Positions 34,315 through 42,151 of a DNA stretch of 64,000 bases are shown here, piece by piece (the first letter of the stretch is position 1; the number at the start of each line of letters is the position of its first letter). Position numbers and translations under genes: made by a program. The notes under the pieces are model-generated. The model worked only from the letters and a program-made list of their open reading frames with translations. It had not been told where the DNA came from and searched no databases. Source of the stretch: Acetobacteraceae bacterium (GTDB taxonomy: Bacteria > Pseudomonadota > Alphaproteobacteria > Acetobacterales > Acetobacteraceae); the NCBI GenBank assembly GCA_031291725.1, contig JARLIM010000033.1, positions 62,001-126,000 on the forward strand, read 5' to 3'.

Positions 34315-35244
34315 ATGCATATGAAACATATCATTCGCAAAATCTTACGATTTGGATACGACCTGCTATGGAAATACTGGCCGGTTATGATTCTGCCAGT
34401 GATTTTGAGGTTTCGGAAAGGACACGGTCGGTGGCCCAATTTGTTAAACCCGACCACATTCAACGATAAAATCACTTGGCGTCTTTTATTTGACCGTCGC
34501 GGCATCTACGCGCGGGTGTCGGGCAAGTTCGAAACCCGTGACTTTGTGCGCGAACGGCTGGGATCGGAGGCGCTGCTGGTGCCGCTGGTGGGCATGATCA
34601 CTCACCCGTCAGACGTGCGACGGATGGTCTTCCCGGCGGCCTTCATCCTGAAGATCAATGACGGCAGCCAGATGCGGCGAATCTACACGCGCGGCGATCC
34701 GGTCGATCTGGATGAGATGGAAGACCTCATCCGCACCTGGCTGCGCCACAATTACGGCAAATACGCGCATGAATGGGCCTATACACAGGTGCAGCATGCG
34801 GTGATCGTCGAGGAATTCATCGGCTCCGATGCCGGTATACCGCCCGACGATGTCAAGCTGAACTGCTTTGATGGCAAAGTGGACACCATCGTTCTGGTGC
34901 AGCGCGGCGGTCCCATTCCGGTGGCTGGCCATTATGACCGAGATTGGAACTATCTGGATGTCGGCGTCGGCGCCACCATCAAGGGCACCCCGGTACCGCC
35001 CCCTCCGGCACTCACCAAGGCCATCGCGGTGGCCGAGCGGTTATCGGCCGGGTTGGACTATGTGCGCATCGACCTCTTCATTGTCGGTGACGATGTGCGC
35101 GTGGGCGAATTCACCATGCTGCACACCTCCGGCATGTGCCAGTTCGACCCGCCGGAATTCGACGAAATCTTCGGCAGACCTTGGGTATTGCCCCAAGGCG
35201 TCGGACCAGTCAGCGCGCTGTTCGGTGGGCAGCCTATCCTGTGA
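34315..35244 (+). CDS. TupA-like ATP-grasp protein
   Basis: A 309-residue protein of the TupA-like ATP-grasp family, usually found in polysaccharide or capsule gene sets where it may join an amino acid or similar group to a sugar. Visible parts are [19 protein letters not shown] and [18 protein letters not shown] early, [32 protein letters not shown], and [26 protein letters not shown] with acidic Mg-binding residues. The first 200 bp are notably AT-rich. The start is ATG 34315 or 34321; no clear ribosome-binding site. No other glycan genes adjoin it. Confidence 0.85.
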   Translation: MHMKHIIRKILRFGYDLLWKYWPVMILPVILRFRKGHGRWPNLLNPTTFNDKITWRLLFDRRGIYARVSGKFETRDFVRERLGSEALLVPLVGMITHPSDVRRMVFPAAFILKINDGSQMRRIYTRGDPVDLDEMEDLIRTWLRHNYGKYAHEWAYTQVQHAVIVEEFIGSDAGIPPDDVKLNCFDGKVDTIVLVQRGGPIPVAGHYDRDWNYLDVGVGATIKGTPVPPPPALTKAIAVAERLSAGLDYVRIDLFIVGDDVRVGEFTMLHTSGMCQFDPPEFDEIFGRPWVLPQGVGPVSALFGGQPIL

Positions 35245-35293
35245 CGATGCCAGCCCTGCCCCGAGCGCACCCCCGCCCTGGCCATACATCTGC

Positions 35294-35322
35294 TTGCATC
35301 CCCGAAATCCCGCCCCTATAAG
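35294..35322 (+). promoter_or_regulatory. Sigma-70 promoter of rpmI-rplT
   Basis: TTGCAT, a 17-bp spacer and TATAAG, about 90 bp before the L35 start. One of the best promoter matches in the window. The leader of about 85 nt could also hold L20-dependent control, but no clear L20-binding fold was found by eye. Confidence 0.6.
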
Positions 35323-35412
35323 CCGCCCTTCGTCTGCGCGCCGGGCCTGTAGGGCATGCCTGGCCGCGATGTTGGCCCATTGAGATGGGTTTTCGTTCAA
35401 TAGGAGTCTGAA

Positions 35413-35616
35413 ATGCCCAAGATGAAGACGAAGTCTTCTGTCAAGAAGCGCTTCAAGATCACTGCCACTGGCAAGGTTCTGGCCGGTCCTGGCAACAAGC
35501 GCCACGGCCTGATCAACCGTTCTCAGAAAATGAAGCGTAGCAACCGCGGCTCACAGACGCTGACCGAAATGGACGGCAAGACTGTGAAGCAGTGGGCCCC
35601 CTACGGTCTGGTCTGA
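35413..35616 (+). CDS. rpmI: 50S ribosomal protein L35
   Basis: A 67-residue basic protein of the large ribosomal subunit with the usual family start [20 protein letters not shown], then [15 protein letters not shown]. An AGGAG site lies 6 nt before the start. It is cotranscribed with rplT 12 bp later. infC, the usual first gene of this operon, is not here; an ATP-grasp gene precedes instead. Confidence 0.98.
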   Translation: MPKMKTKSSVKKRFKITATGKVLAGPGNKRHGLINRSQKMKRSNRGSQTLTEMDGKTVKQWAPYGLV

Positions 35617-35628
35617 GGAGAATAGAAA

Positions 35629-36006
35629 ATGGCACGTGTTAAACGCGGCGTTACCACGCACGCTCGTCACAAGAAGGTCATTGATGCCTCCAAGGGCTTC
35701 TTTGGTCGGTCTTCCACCAATTACCGCATCGCTCTGGAACGCCTCGAAAAGTCGCTCCAATATGCGTATCGCGACCGTCGCGTTAAGAAGCGCGAATTCC
35801 GCGCTTTGTGGATTCAGCGCATCAACGCGGCCACCCGCGCTGAAGGCCTGACCTATTCGCGCTTCATGGCGGGCCTCAAGCAGACCGGCATCGAGATGGA
35901 CCGCAAGGTTCTCGCCGCCATCGCGTTTGACGACCCGGCCTCGTTCACCGAGATCGTCAATGCCGTCAAGGCAGTGATCGAAGCGGAAGCTCCGGCGGCC
36001 GAATAA
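35629..36006 (+). CDS. rplT: 50S ribosomal protein L20
   Basis: A 125-residue rRNA-binding protein needed for early 50S assembly. The family start [18 protein letters not shown] is clear, followed by [43 protein letters not shown]. In many bacteria L20 also represses its own operon. It is closed by a strong terminator 25 bp downstream. Confidence 0.98.
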   Translation: MARVKRGVTTHARHKKVIDASKGFFGRSSTNYRIALERLEKSLQYAYRDRRVKKREFRALWIQRINAATRAEGLTYSRFMAGLKQTGIEMDRKVLAAIAFDDPASFTEIVNAVKAVIEAEAPAAE

Positions 36007-36030
36007 TCTGGCCTCGGGCACACTCTGACG

Positions 36031-36065
36031 AAAAAGCCGCCCGGCGATGTTGGGCGGCTTTTTTT
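36031..36065 (+). terminator. Rho-independent terminator of rpmI-rplT
   Basis: AAAAAGCCGCCC, a 9-nt loop, then GGGCGGC followed by seven T: a GC-rich stem with a T-tract, directly after rplT. The A-tract on the left makes it potentially bidirectional. Confidence 0.92.
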
Positions 36066-36205
36066 GTTGGGCGGGGTTGTGGCGTTTCGGTGAGTGCGGG
36101 CCGCCCAGACATCGCAATCCCTCTCCCAGGGAAACGCGCGAGCTATCATGAACTCTCGATTTTGTCTTAGGAAGTTTCAAGACATGTGCCGATAACGTAA
36201 TCTCC

Positions 36206-36282
36206 CGTAGGGTGGGTCCCGCAGGGTCCCACCTTGGTTGGGCGTGACGCCGATGGTGGGACCCTGCGGGACCCACCCTACG
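36206..36282. repeat. Long perfect inverted repeat (28-bp arms)
   Basis: Arms at 36206-36233 and 36255-36282 are perfect complements with a 21-bp loop; the left arm starts CGTAGGGTGGGTCCCGCAGG. It would form a very stable cruciform or RNA hairpin. Similar TAGGGTG-type elements are scattered in many genomes. It lies between the rplT terminator and the PEP-CTERM promoter. The rest of this 390-bp gap holds no gene. Confidence 0.85.
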
Positions 36283-36340
36283 CTTGCTGAAATCACAAAA
36301 TGGCAAATTATGACAAAATTTGTTACGTATCACGCAATCA

Positions 36341-36369
36341 TTGACAAATGATTATTTTTGCGATATTAA
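36341..36369 (+). promoter_or_regulatory. Near-consensus sigma-70 promoter of the PEP-CTERM gene
   Basis: TTGACA, a 17-bp spacer and TATTAA in an AT-rich stretch, 28 bp before the start codon. The match to consensus is very close. Confidence 0.7.
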
Positions 36370-36371
36370 AT

Positions 36372-36384
36372 TTATGTAACATAA
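36372..36384. promoter_or_regulatory. Palindrome at the PEP-CTERM transcription start
   Basis: TTATGT-A-ACATAA, a perfect 13-bp palindrome starting 3 bp after the -10 box, so it should cover the transcription start. A likely repressor site; the regulator is unknown. Confidence 0.4.
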
Positions 36385-36396
36385 CGGAGTTGTGGC

Positions 36397-36993
36397 ATGC
36401 GGGCGATTGGAGTTTCGACGGTTATTTGCCTGTCGCTGGCCAGTGCGTCGGCGCTCGCACAGACTGTGTATTTCGAGTTCAGCAACGTCACCGGCAACAT
36501 CTCGGGCGTAGTTGACGGCGAGATTTTCGGATTGTCGGCCACGGGCGCAAATCAGGCCGCAACGAGCATCGAAATTCTTTCGGCTCCGGCAGACCTGATG
36601 GCCACGATGAATGAAACCACGCCATTCACACTTTCGACCTTCGCTGCCGCCATCAACCAAACTGTCACACATAATTCCTTCACCCTGAGCAACGGAACCG
36701 TCACGGCCGCGACGGTGCAGATCAGCGGCGGGTATTTCGATATCGATATAAACTCGAATGGCACCTACTACAATCAGCTTGTTGATCCGTCGCGAAATGA
36801 CCGTGTGCAGAATTTGAACGGTTTCCTCGGCGTGACGTTCTCGTCAACGCCGTTCGGCAGCCCACCGCCCCCGCCGCCCCCGCCGCCGCCGTCGCCCCCC
36901 GTACCGCCACCGGTTCCCGAGCCGCGATCGCTGTTCCTGCTCGGATCCGGCGTCGCCGCACTCTTGGCCGCACGCCGCCGCATGGCTGGCTGA
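36397..36993 (+). CDS. PEP-CTERM sorting domain protein
   Basis: A 198-residue exported protein. A Sec signal peptide (about 1-22, ending ASALAQ) is followed by a beta-rich, Thr/Asn/Ser-rich domain, a polyproline linker at about 155-172, and the PEP-CTERM signal: VPEPRSLFLLGSGVAALLAA then RRR. Such proteins are processed by an exosortase (EpsH/XrtA) and are often linked to extracellular polysaccharide. No exosortase gene lies in the window. The N/T/S-rich body could carry glycans. It has its own strong promoter, flanked by inverted repeats. Confidence 0.9.
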   Translation: MRAIGVSTVICLSLASASALAQTVYFEFSNVTGNISGVVDGEIFGLSATGANQAATSIEILSAPADLMATMNETTPFTLSTFAAAINQTVTHNSFTLSNGTVTAATVQISGGYFDIDINSNGTYYNQLVDPSRNDRVQNLNGFLGVTFSSTPFGSPPPPPPPPPPSPPVPPPVPEPRSLFLLGSGVAALLAARRRMAG

Positions 36994-37046
36994 TCGCGGG
37001 ACGCATCGGCGGGATTCTCCCGCTCTAGCAGCCTGCTACGACCCCT

Positions 37047-37099
37047 CCACCGCGACGCAGCCCAGCACTCCATCGCTGTGCTTGGCTGCGTCGCGGTGG
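37047..37099. repeat. Large hairpin after the PEP-CTERM gene
   Basis: Perfect 16-bp arms CCACCGCGACGCAGCC (37047-37062) and GGCTGCGTCGCGGTGG (37084-37099) around a loop with a further short stem. It is followed by TTTGCAATGACGGG, the right end of the CCGTCATTG repeat family, so it is probably a diverged copy. It may act as a terminator. Confidence 0.65.
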
Positions 37100-37146
37100 T
37101 GTGCTGCACTTCGTTTGCAATGACGGGATGATGCGGCGTCAGCCTG

Positions 37147-37217
37147 TAGGGTGCGGTCGCGCAGCAACCGCACCACGGCTTGGCAAGCGATGCGATTCCT
37201 TCGGGATCGCATCCTAC
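37147..37217. repeat. Small inverted-repeat element before pheS
   Basis: Ends TAGGGTGCG and CGCATCCTA are inverted with one mismatch. Inside are two stem-loops: GGTGCGGT/ACCGCACC and GATGCGATTCC/GGATCGCATC closed by TTCG. It resembles the TAGGGTG element at 36206. The surrounding gap up to pheS holds no gene. Confidence 0.5.
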
Positions 37218-37330
37218 GCTTGCGCTGCAATCCCACCCACGCATACGACCCCACCCGGCCCCGACATTGGCCCCCGCCGCAATCCGCGCTAAACGACCGG
37301 CCCGGCCGCTATCTCGAATTGCAGGACATC

Positions 37331-38401
37331 ATGAGCAACGATCTGGAAGCGCTCAAAAGCGCAACCCTGGACTCCCTGGCCCAAGCCGCCGATCTGCGCG
37401 CCTGGGACGCGATCCGTGTCGGCGTGCTCGGCAAGTCCGGCGCGCTGACCAATCTGCTCAAGGAACTTGGCAAAACCGCCCCCGAAGAGCGCAAGGCCCG
37501 CGGTGCTGCGCTCAACGTGCTCAAGGGCGAACTGCAAGCCGCCATCGATGCGCGTCAGGTGGAACTCGACACCGCCGCCCTCGAAGCCCGCCTCGCCGCT
37601 GAAAAGCTCGACGTCTCCCTCCCCCCACAACCGCGTGCGCAAGGGCTGATCCACCCGATCTCCCGCACGATGGAGGAAATGGCCGCCATCTTCGGCGCGA
37701 TGGGCTTCGAAGTGGCGGAAGGCCCGGATATCGAAGACGATTGGCGCAATTTCGGCGCGCTCAACATCCCCGCCCACCACTCCGCCCGCGAGGATATGGA
37801 CACCTTCTACGTCCCCAACCCGGAGGGCGAGGGCCGTCGCCGCGTGCTGCGCACCCATACCTCGCCGGTGCAGGTCCGCACCATGCTCACCCGTCGCCCG
37901 CCCTTCCGCGTCATCGTTCCCGGCCGCACCTATCGCGCCGACCATGACGCCACGCATTCGCCGATGTTCCATCAATGCGAAGGTCTGGTGATCGGCCGCA
38001 ACATCACCTTGGGCCACCTCAAGGGCTGCCTGATCGATTTCCTGCGCATTTTCTTCGGCGTGTCCGATCTGCCGGTGCGGTTCCGCTCGTCCTATTTCCC
38101 GTTCACCGAACCGTCGATGGAGGTCGATATCGGCTGGTCGCGCAAAACCGGCGAGATTGGCGGCGGCACGGATTGGTTGGAAATTCTCGGCTCGGGCATG
38201 GTGCAGCCGAAAGTGCTCGCCAATTGCGGCATCGATCCGCGTGAATTCCAGGGGTTTGCGTTCGGCATGGGCATCGAACGCGTGACGATGCTCAAGCACG
38301 GCATTCCCGATCTGCGTCCATTCTACGAAAGCGATCTGCGCTGGTTGCGCCATTACGGCTTCAATCCGCTGTCGCCCGCGATGCTGCATGAAGGGGTTTG
38401 A
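37331..38401 (+). CDS. pheS: Phenylalanine--tRNA ligase alpha subunit
   Basis: The catalytic subunit of the heterotetrameric PheRS that charges tRNA-Phe. It has 356 residues: an N-terminal coiled coil (about 1-90) and the class II core with HPISRTMEEMAAIFGAMGFEVAEGP, PVQVRTM, the motif-2-like FRVIVPGRTYRADHDATHSPMFHQCEGLVIG, and motif 3 FAFGMGIERVTMLKHGI. The start at 37331 gives the normal coiled-coil N-terminus; an earlier in-frame ATG at 37151 reads repeat sequence. pheT follows 3 bp later. Confidence 0.97.
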   Translation: MSNDLEALKSATLDSLAQAADLRAWDAIRVGVLGKSGALTNLLKELGKTAPEERKARGAALNVLKGELQAAIDARQVELDTAALEARLAAEKLDVSLPPQPRAQGLIHPISRTMEEMAAIFGAMGFEVAEGPDIEDDWRNFGALNIPAHHSAREDMDTFYVPNPEGEGRRRVLRTHTSPVQVRTMLTRRPPFRVIVPGRTYRADHDATHSPMFHQCEGLVIGRNITLGHLKGCLIDFLRIFFGVSDLPVRFRSSYFPFTEPSMEVDIGWSRKTGEIGGGTDWLEILGSGMVQPKVLANCGIDPREFQGFAFGMGIERVTMLKHGIPDLRPFYESDLRWLRHYGFNPLSPAMLHEGV

Positions 38402-38404
38402 GCC

Positions 38405-40867
38405 ATGAAATTCACCCTCTCCTGGCTGCGCACGCATCTGGACACCAGTGCCTCGCTCACCGAGATCACCGACACGCTGACCAATATCGGCCTCGAACTC
38501 GAAGGTGTTGCAAACCCCGCCGAGGCGTTCCAGGGCTTCCAGACCGCCTATGTGGTCGAAGCCGCCCAACACCCGAATGCCGACCGGCTGCGCGCCTGCA
38601 AGGTCGATACCGGGTCGGGCATCATCTCCGTCGTCTGCGGTGCGCCCAATGCCCGCACCGGGCTGAAGGTGGTGCTCGGCACGCCGGGCGCGGTGGTGCC
38701 GGCCAACGGCATGGTGCTGAAAATCGGCGAGATTCGCGGCGTGAAATCCGAGGGCATGATGTGCTCCACGCGCGAACTGGGCCTTGGCGAGGATCATGAG
38801 GGCATCATCGAACTGCCCGAGGATGCGCCGATCGGCATGGCCTTCGCCGAATATGCCGGCAAGAACGACCCGGTGATCGAAATCGCCGTCACGCCGAATC
38901 GTGGTGACGCGCTCTCGGTGCGCGGGGTTGCGCGCGATCTGGCCGCCGCCGGGATCGGCACGCTCAAGCCGCTGCCGTCGCCCAGCTTCCAGGCCGGCTT
39001 CCCCAGCCCGCTCGGCTGGAACACCGAACACCCCACCTGCCAATGGGTGCTTGGCCGTGTGGTGCGCGGTGTCAAGAACGGCCCCAGCCCGCAATGGTTG
39101 CAGGACCGGCTGACCTCCATCGGCCTGCGCCCGATCAACGCGCTGGTGGATATGACGAACTTCTTCACCATCGATCTCGGCCGCCCGCTGCATGTGTTCG
39201 ACGCCGACAAGGTGCAGGGCGGCGTGCTGACCTTCCGCCCCGGAAATGGCGAGACCTTCGCCGGTCTGAACGGGAAGGACATCACCGTCCGCGCCGAGGA
39301 TTGCGCGATTGCGGATAGCTCCGGCGTCGTCTCGCTCGCCGGTGTGGTCGGTGGCGAGAGCACCGGCTGCGACGAGACCACCACCAGCGTGTTCATCGAA
39401 TGCGCCTGGTTCAACCCGGTCGCCGTGGCGCTGTCCGGCCGCTATCACGGTGTCGCGTCCGACGCCCGCGCCCGCTTCGAGCGGGGAATCGACCCGGCGC
39501 TGATGCCCGCCGCGCTGGATATGGCGACGCAATGCGTCATCGATCTCTGCGGCGGTGAAGCCTCCGAGGTTGCCGCTGCCGGGGCTGAACCGGCATGGCA
39601 GCGCACCGCCACGCTGCGCTTTGCGCGTCTGGCGTCCTTCGGTGGCCTCGATGTGCCTGCCGATGACGCCGTGGCCGCGCTGGAACGTCTCGGCTTCACG
39701 GTGGCCGCACGAGATGCCGCCTCCGTCACCGTCAACGTGCCGTCCTGGCGCAATGACGTCGCCGGTGGCACGCCGCTGGAGCCGTTCCCCGGCCTGTCGC
39801 CGGAGCAGCTCGCCTCGGTCGCCGCCGGAGCCGCCGAGATGGAGCCGGAAGCTGATCTGATCGAGGAAGTGCTGCGCCTCTGTCCCGGCGGATTGCAGGC
39901 CGTGCCCGCCATGTCGCTGCCGGTGGATGGCGCGGTGCCCACCGCAACCCTCTCCCCCGCCCAGCTCCGTCGCGGCCTCGCCCGGCGTGTGCTGGCGGCG
40001 GCGGGCATGGCGGAATGCGTGACGTTCAGCTTCATGCCGCGCGACGTCGCCGCCCTGTTTGGCGATGCGCCGGAGTTGCTGCATCTGGCCAATCCGATTG
40101 CCGCCGATCTCGACCAGATGCGCCCCACCGCCATCGCAACCCTCGCACTCGCCGCCGCCCGCAATCAGGCGCGTGGCATTGAGAGTGCGGCGCTGTTCGA
40201 AATCGGCCCGGTCTTCCACTCCAGCCATGAAGACGGCCAACCCTTGCGCGCCGCCGGCCTGCGCGTGGGCCAGCCTGCCCGTCATTGGCAGGGCGCTGCG
40301 GCCCCCACGGCGCTCGACGCCAAGGCCGATGTTCTGGCCGTGCTGGCAGCGCTCGGCGTGCCGATGGAGGCGCTGAGCATCACCACCGATGCGCCGGGCT
40401 TCTATCATCCCGGCCAATCCGGCTGTGTGCGCCAGGGTCCGAAAAACGTGCTCGCCAGCTTCGGCGCGCTGCATCCGCGTGTGGCGGCGAAACTCGATCT
40501 GTCCGGCCCCGCGGTGGCGTTCGAAATCCATCTCGACGCGATCCCCGAGCCGAAGCGGAAGAAGAAAAGCCAACCCGACCTCGCCGCCTTCCAACCCGTC
40601 CGCCGCGACTACGCCTTCGTGGTCGATGCCGGTGTGCAGGCCGACGCGGTGCTGCGCGCCGCCCGTGGGGCCGAGCGGGCGCTGATCGCCGGCGTGGCGC
40701 TGTTCGACGTCTATCAGGGCGACAAGCTCGACGCGGGCAAGAAGTCGCTGGCCATCGAAGTGGTGCTGCAACCGCGCGAGAAGACGCTGACCGATGCGGA
40801 GATCGAAGCGGTCTCCGCCAAAATCGTCGCCGCCGTGGCGAAGGCTTGTGGCGGTGTGCTACGGTGA
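38405..40867 (+). CDS. pheT: Phenylalanine--tRNA ligase beta subunit
   Basis: An 820-residue beta subunit of PheRS. In order: N-terminal tRNA-binding (EMAP-like) domain at about 40-150 (VVCGAPNARTGLKV), B3/B4 editing domain with the ALVDMTNFFTIDLGRPLHVFD region, a B5 domain, the catalytic-like core, and the C-terminal ferredoxin-fold anticodon-binding domain (QPVRRDYAFVVDAGVQ to the end). All domains are present and the length is normal. Confidence 0.97.
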   Translation: MKFTLSWLRTHLDTSASLTEITDTLTNIGLELEGVANPAEAFQGFQTAYVVEAAQHPNADRLRACKVDTGSGIISVVCGAPNARTGLKVVLGTPGAVVPANGMVLKIGEIRGVKSEGMMCSTRELGLGEDHEGIIELPEDAPIGMAFAEYAGKNDPVIEIAVTPNRGDALSVRGVARDLAAAGIGTLKPLPSPSFQAGFPSPLGWNTEHPTCQWVLGRVVRGVKNGPSPQWLQDRLTSIGLRPINALVDMTNFFTIDLGRPLHVFDADKVQGGVLTFRPGNGETFAGLNGKDITVRAEDCAIADSSGVVSLAGVVGGESTGCDETTTSVFIECAWFNPVAVALSGRYHGVASDARARFERGIDPALMPAALDMATQCVIDLCGGEASEVAAAGAEPAWQRTATLRFARLASFGGLDVPADDAVAALERLGFTVAARDAASVTVNVPSWRNDVAGGTPLEPFPGLSPEQLASVAAGAAEMEPEADLIEEVLRLCPGGLQAVPAMSLPVDGAVPTATLSPAQLRRGLARRVLAAAGMAECVTFSFMPRDVAALFGDAPELLHLANPIAADLDQMRPTAIATLALAAARNQARGIESAALFEIGPVFHSSHEDGQPLRAAGLRVGQPARHWQGAAAPTALDAKADVLAVLAALGVPMEALSITTDAPGFYHPGQSGCVRQGPKNVLASFGALHPRVAAKLDLSGPAVAFEIHLDAIPEPKRKKKSQPDLAAFQPVRRDYAFVVDAGVQADAVLRAARGAERALIAGVALFDVYQGDKLDAGKKSLAIEVVLQPREKTLTDAEIEAVSAKIVAAVAKACGGVLR

Positions 40868-40911
40868 TTACCTGAGGAGCGGGCATTCCCGTTTGGTGTT
40901 AGGAGAGAGCC

Positions 40912-41133
40912 ATGTCGCTTACTCTTGGTCGAAACAGCCGCGCAAGCGGCGTGGATACTTTGGCGGACGTCAGCATTGCAAATGTCAATGTGGCGAAACA
41001 CTTGCTTGAGCTGGCCATCAAAATCACCAACGAAGAGGTGCGGAAAGAGTTGCTCGTCAATGCTGAGAAGCTTCTCGACAATTCCGACGCCATTACTTCA
41101 ACGATTAAACGTTTCAAGATTTTACCGAGGTAA
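40912..41133 (+). CDS. Small hypothetical protein, 73 residues
   Basis: I do not recognise it. It is soluble and helical: after a short polar start, residues 18-65 read as alternating charged and aliphatic positions (VNVAKHLLELAIKITNEEVRKELLVNAEKLL). A good GGAGAG site precedes the ATG. The base composition is lower in G+C than pheT before it. It is followed 2 bp later by a GTG-started membrane protein, so the two form a pair placed between pheT and a PPOX gene. Confidence 0.65.
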   Translation: MSLTLGRNSRASGVDTLADVSIANVNVAKHLLELAIKITNEEVRKELLVNAEKLLDNSDAITSTIKRFKILPR

Positions 41134-41135
41134 AT

Positions 41136-41525
41136 GTGTCGGAGTCTTCAGACCCATTTTTTCGTCCAGCTTCGTCTGGCGTTAATCCGGATTATCTGAC
41201 TCTTGAAGAACTTAACGCGTTGATACAGCAGGCCGAAGTGAGGGCCGAAAAAGCTGAGGACAATGTCGAAAAGGCACGGAAATCTGTGCATGAGCTGGAT
41301 GCCGAAAGCCGCCGCTGGATCGCCAAGTTAATCATTACTGGGTTCCTGGCCGCAATTGGTGGCGTAATATTGCTTTTGGCGTTGCTCGCTTCTCTTGGCA
41401 TCCCCGACGCCCGCTGGAACACATTTGCCGATAAGACGCTCGAAATCCTCAAGAACGTCCTCCTCCCCGTCGTCACCCTCATCCTCGGCTATTATTTCGG
41501 CCAATCCAGCAAATCCGGCGACTGA
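41136..41525 (+). CDS. Small membrane protein with N-terminal coiled coil
   Basis: A 129-residue protein, function unknown. Residues 20-60 form a strongly charged coiled coil (ELNALIQQAEVRAEKAEDNV onwards), followed by two membrane segments at about 63-87 and 107-121 and a short tail after GYYFGQSS. GTG start with a GAGG site 7 nt upstream. Its first half has a lower G+C content than its neighbours. It forms a two-gene unit with the 73-residue protein. Confidence 0.7.
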   Translation: MSESSDPFFRPASSGVNPDYLTLEELNALIQQAEVRAEKAEDNVEKARKSVHELDAESRRWIAKLIITGFLAAIGGVILLLALLASLGIPDARWNTFADKTLEILKNVLLPVVTLILGYYFGQSSKSGD

Positions 41526-41530
41526 CCCGC

Positions 41531-42148
41531 ATGAGCATCACCACCCTCGCCGAGCTCGAAGCCATCTACGGCGCCCTCTCCGATGTGGGAGAGGCCAGCA
41601 CCGCCAAGGTGGTCGATCATCTCATCCCGCCTTACCGCGCCTATGTCGAAGCCTCGCCCTTCGTGGCGCTTGCCACCATTGGCCCTGAAGGCCTCGACTG
41701 CTCGCCGCGCGGCGACCGGGGGCAGGTGGCGTCGATCCACGATGAGCGCACGCTGCTGCTGCCAGACCGGCGCGGCAATAACCGCATCGATTCCCTGCGC
41801 AACATCGTGCGGGACCCGCGCGTGGCGCTGATGTTCCTCATTCCAGGCTCCGGCACCACTTTCCGGGTGAATGGAAACGCGCATATCTCCACCGACCCCG
41901 CTCTGCTCGCCACCCTCGCCACCGAGGGCAAGGCGCCGCGCAGCGTCATCGTGGTGGCGATCGTGGAATGCTATTTCCAATGCGCTCGCGCCATCGTGCG
42001 TTCGGAATTGTGGAATCCCGCGCATTTCCTGCACCCGCGTGACCTGCCCACGCCGGGCGAGGTGCTGGCGATGATGAGCCAGGGCCGGGTGGGCGGCGAC
42101 GCTTATGACCAAGCTTGGCCCGCCCGCGCCGCCGCCTCACTCTGGTAG
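41531..42148 (+). CDS. Pyridoxamine 5'-phosphate oxidase family protein
   Basis: A 205-residue FMN-binding split-barrel protein. The pattern VEASPFVALATIGPEGLDCSPRGDRG, then LLLPDRRGNNRIDSLRNIV and VALMFLIPGSGTTFRVNGNA, matches the PPOX-related subgroup of about 200 residues also seen in mycobacteria (MSMEG_1061 type), not the vitamin B6 enzyme PdxH itself. Its role is unknown, perhaps flavin-dependent reduction. It begins 5 bp after the small membrane protein gene and may share its transcript. Confidence 0.85.
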   Translation: MSITTLAELEAIYGALSDVGEASTAKVVDHLIPPYRAYVEASPFVALATIGPEGLDCSPRGDRGQVASIHDERTLLLPDRRGNNRIDSLRNIVRDPRVALMFLIPGSGTTFRVNGNAHISTDPALLATLATEGKAPRSVIVVAIVECYFQCARAIVRSELWNPAHFLHPRDLPTPGEVLAMMSQGRVGGDAYDQAWPARAAASLW

Positions 42149-42151
42149 GCG

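Noticed and set aside
37289-40771. 1160-residue open frame antisense to pheS and pheT
   Set aside because: It is the reverse-strand shadow of two well-conserved synthetase genes in GC-rich DNA; His-, Gly- and Gln-rich composition, no domain.
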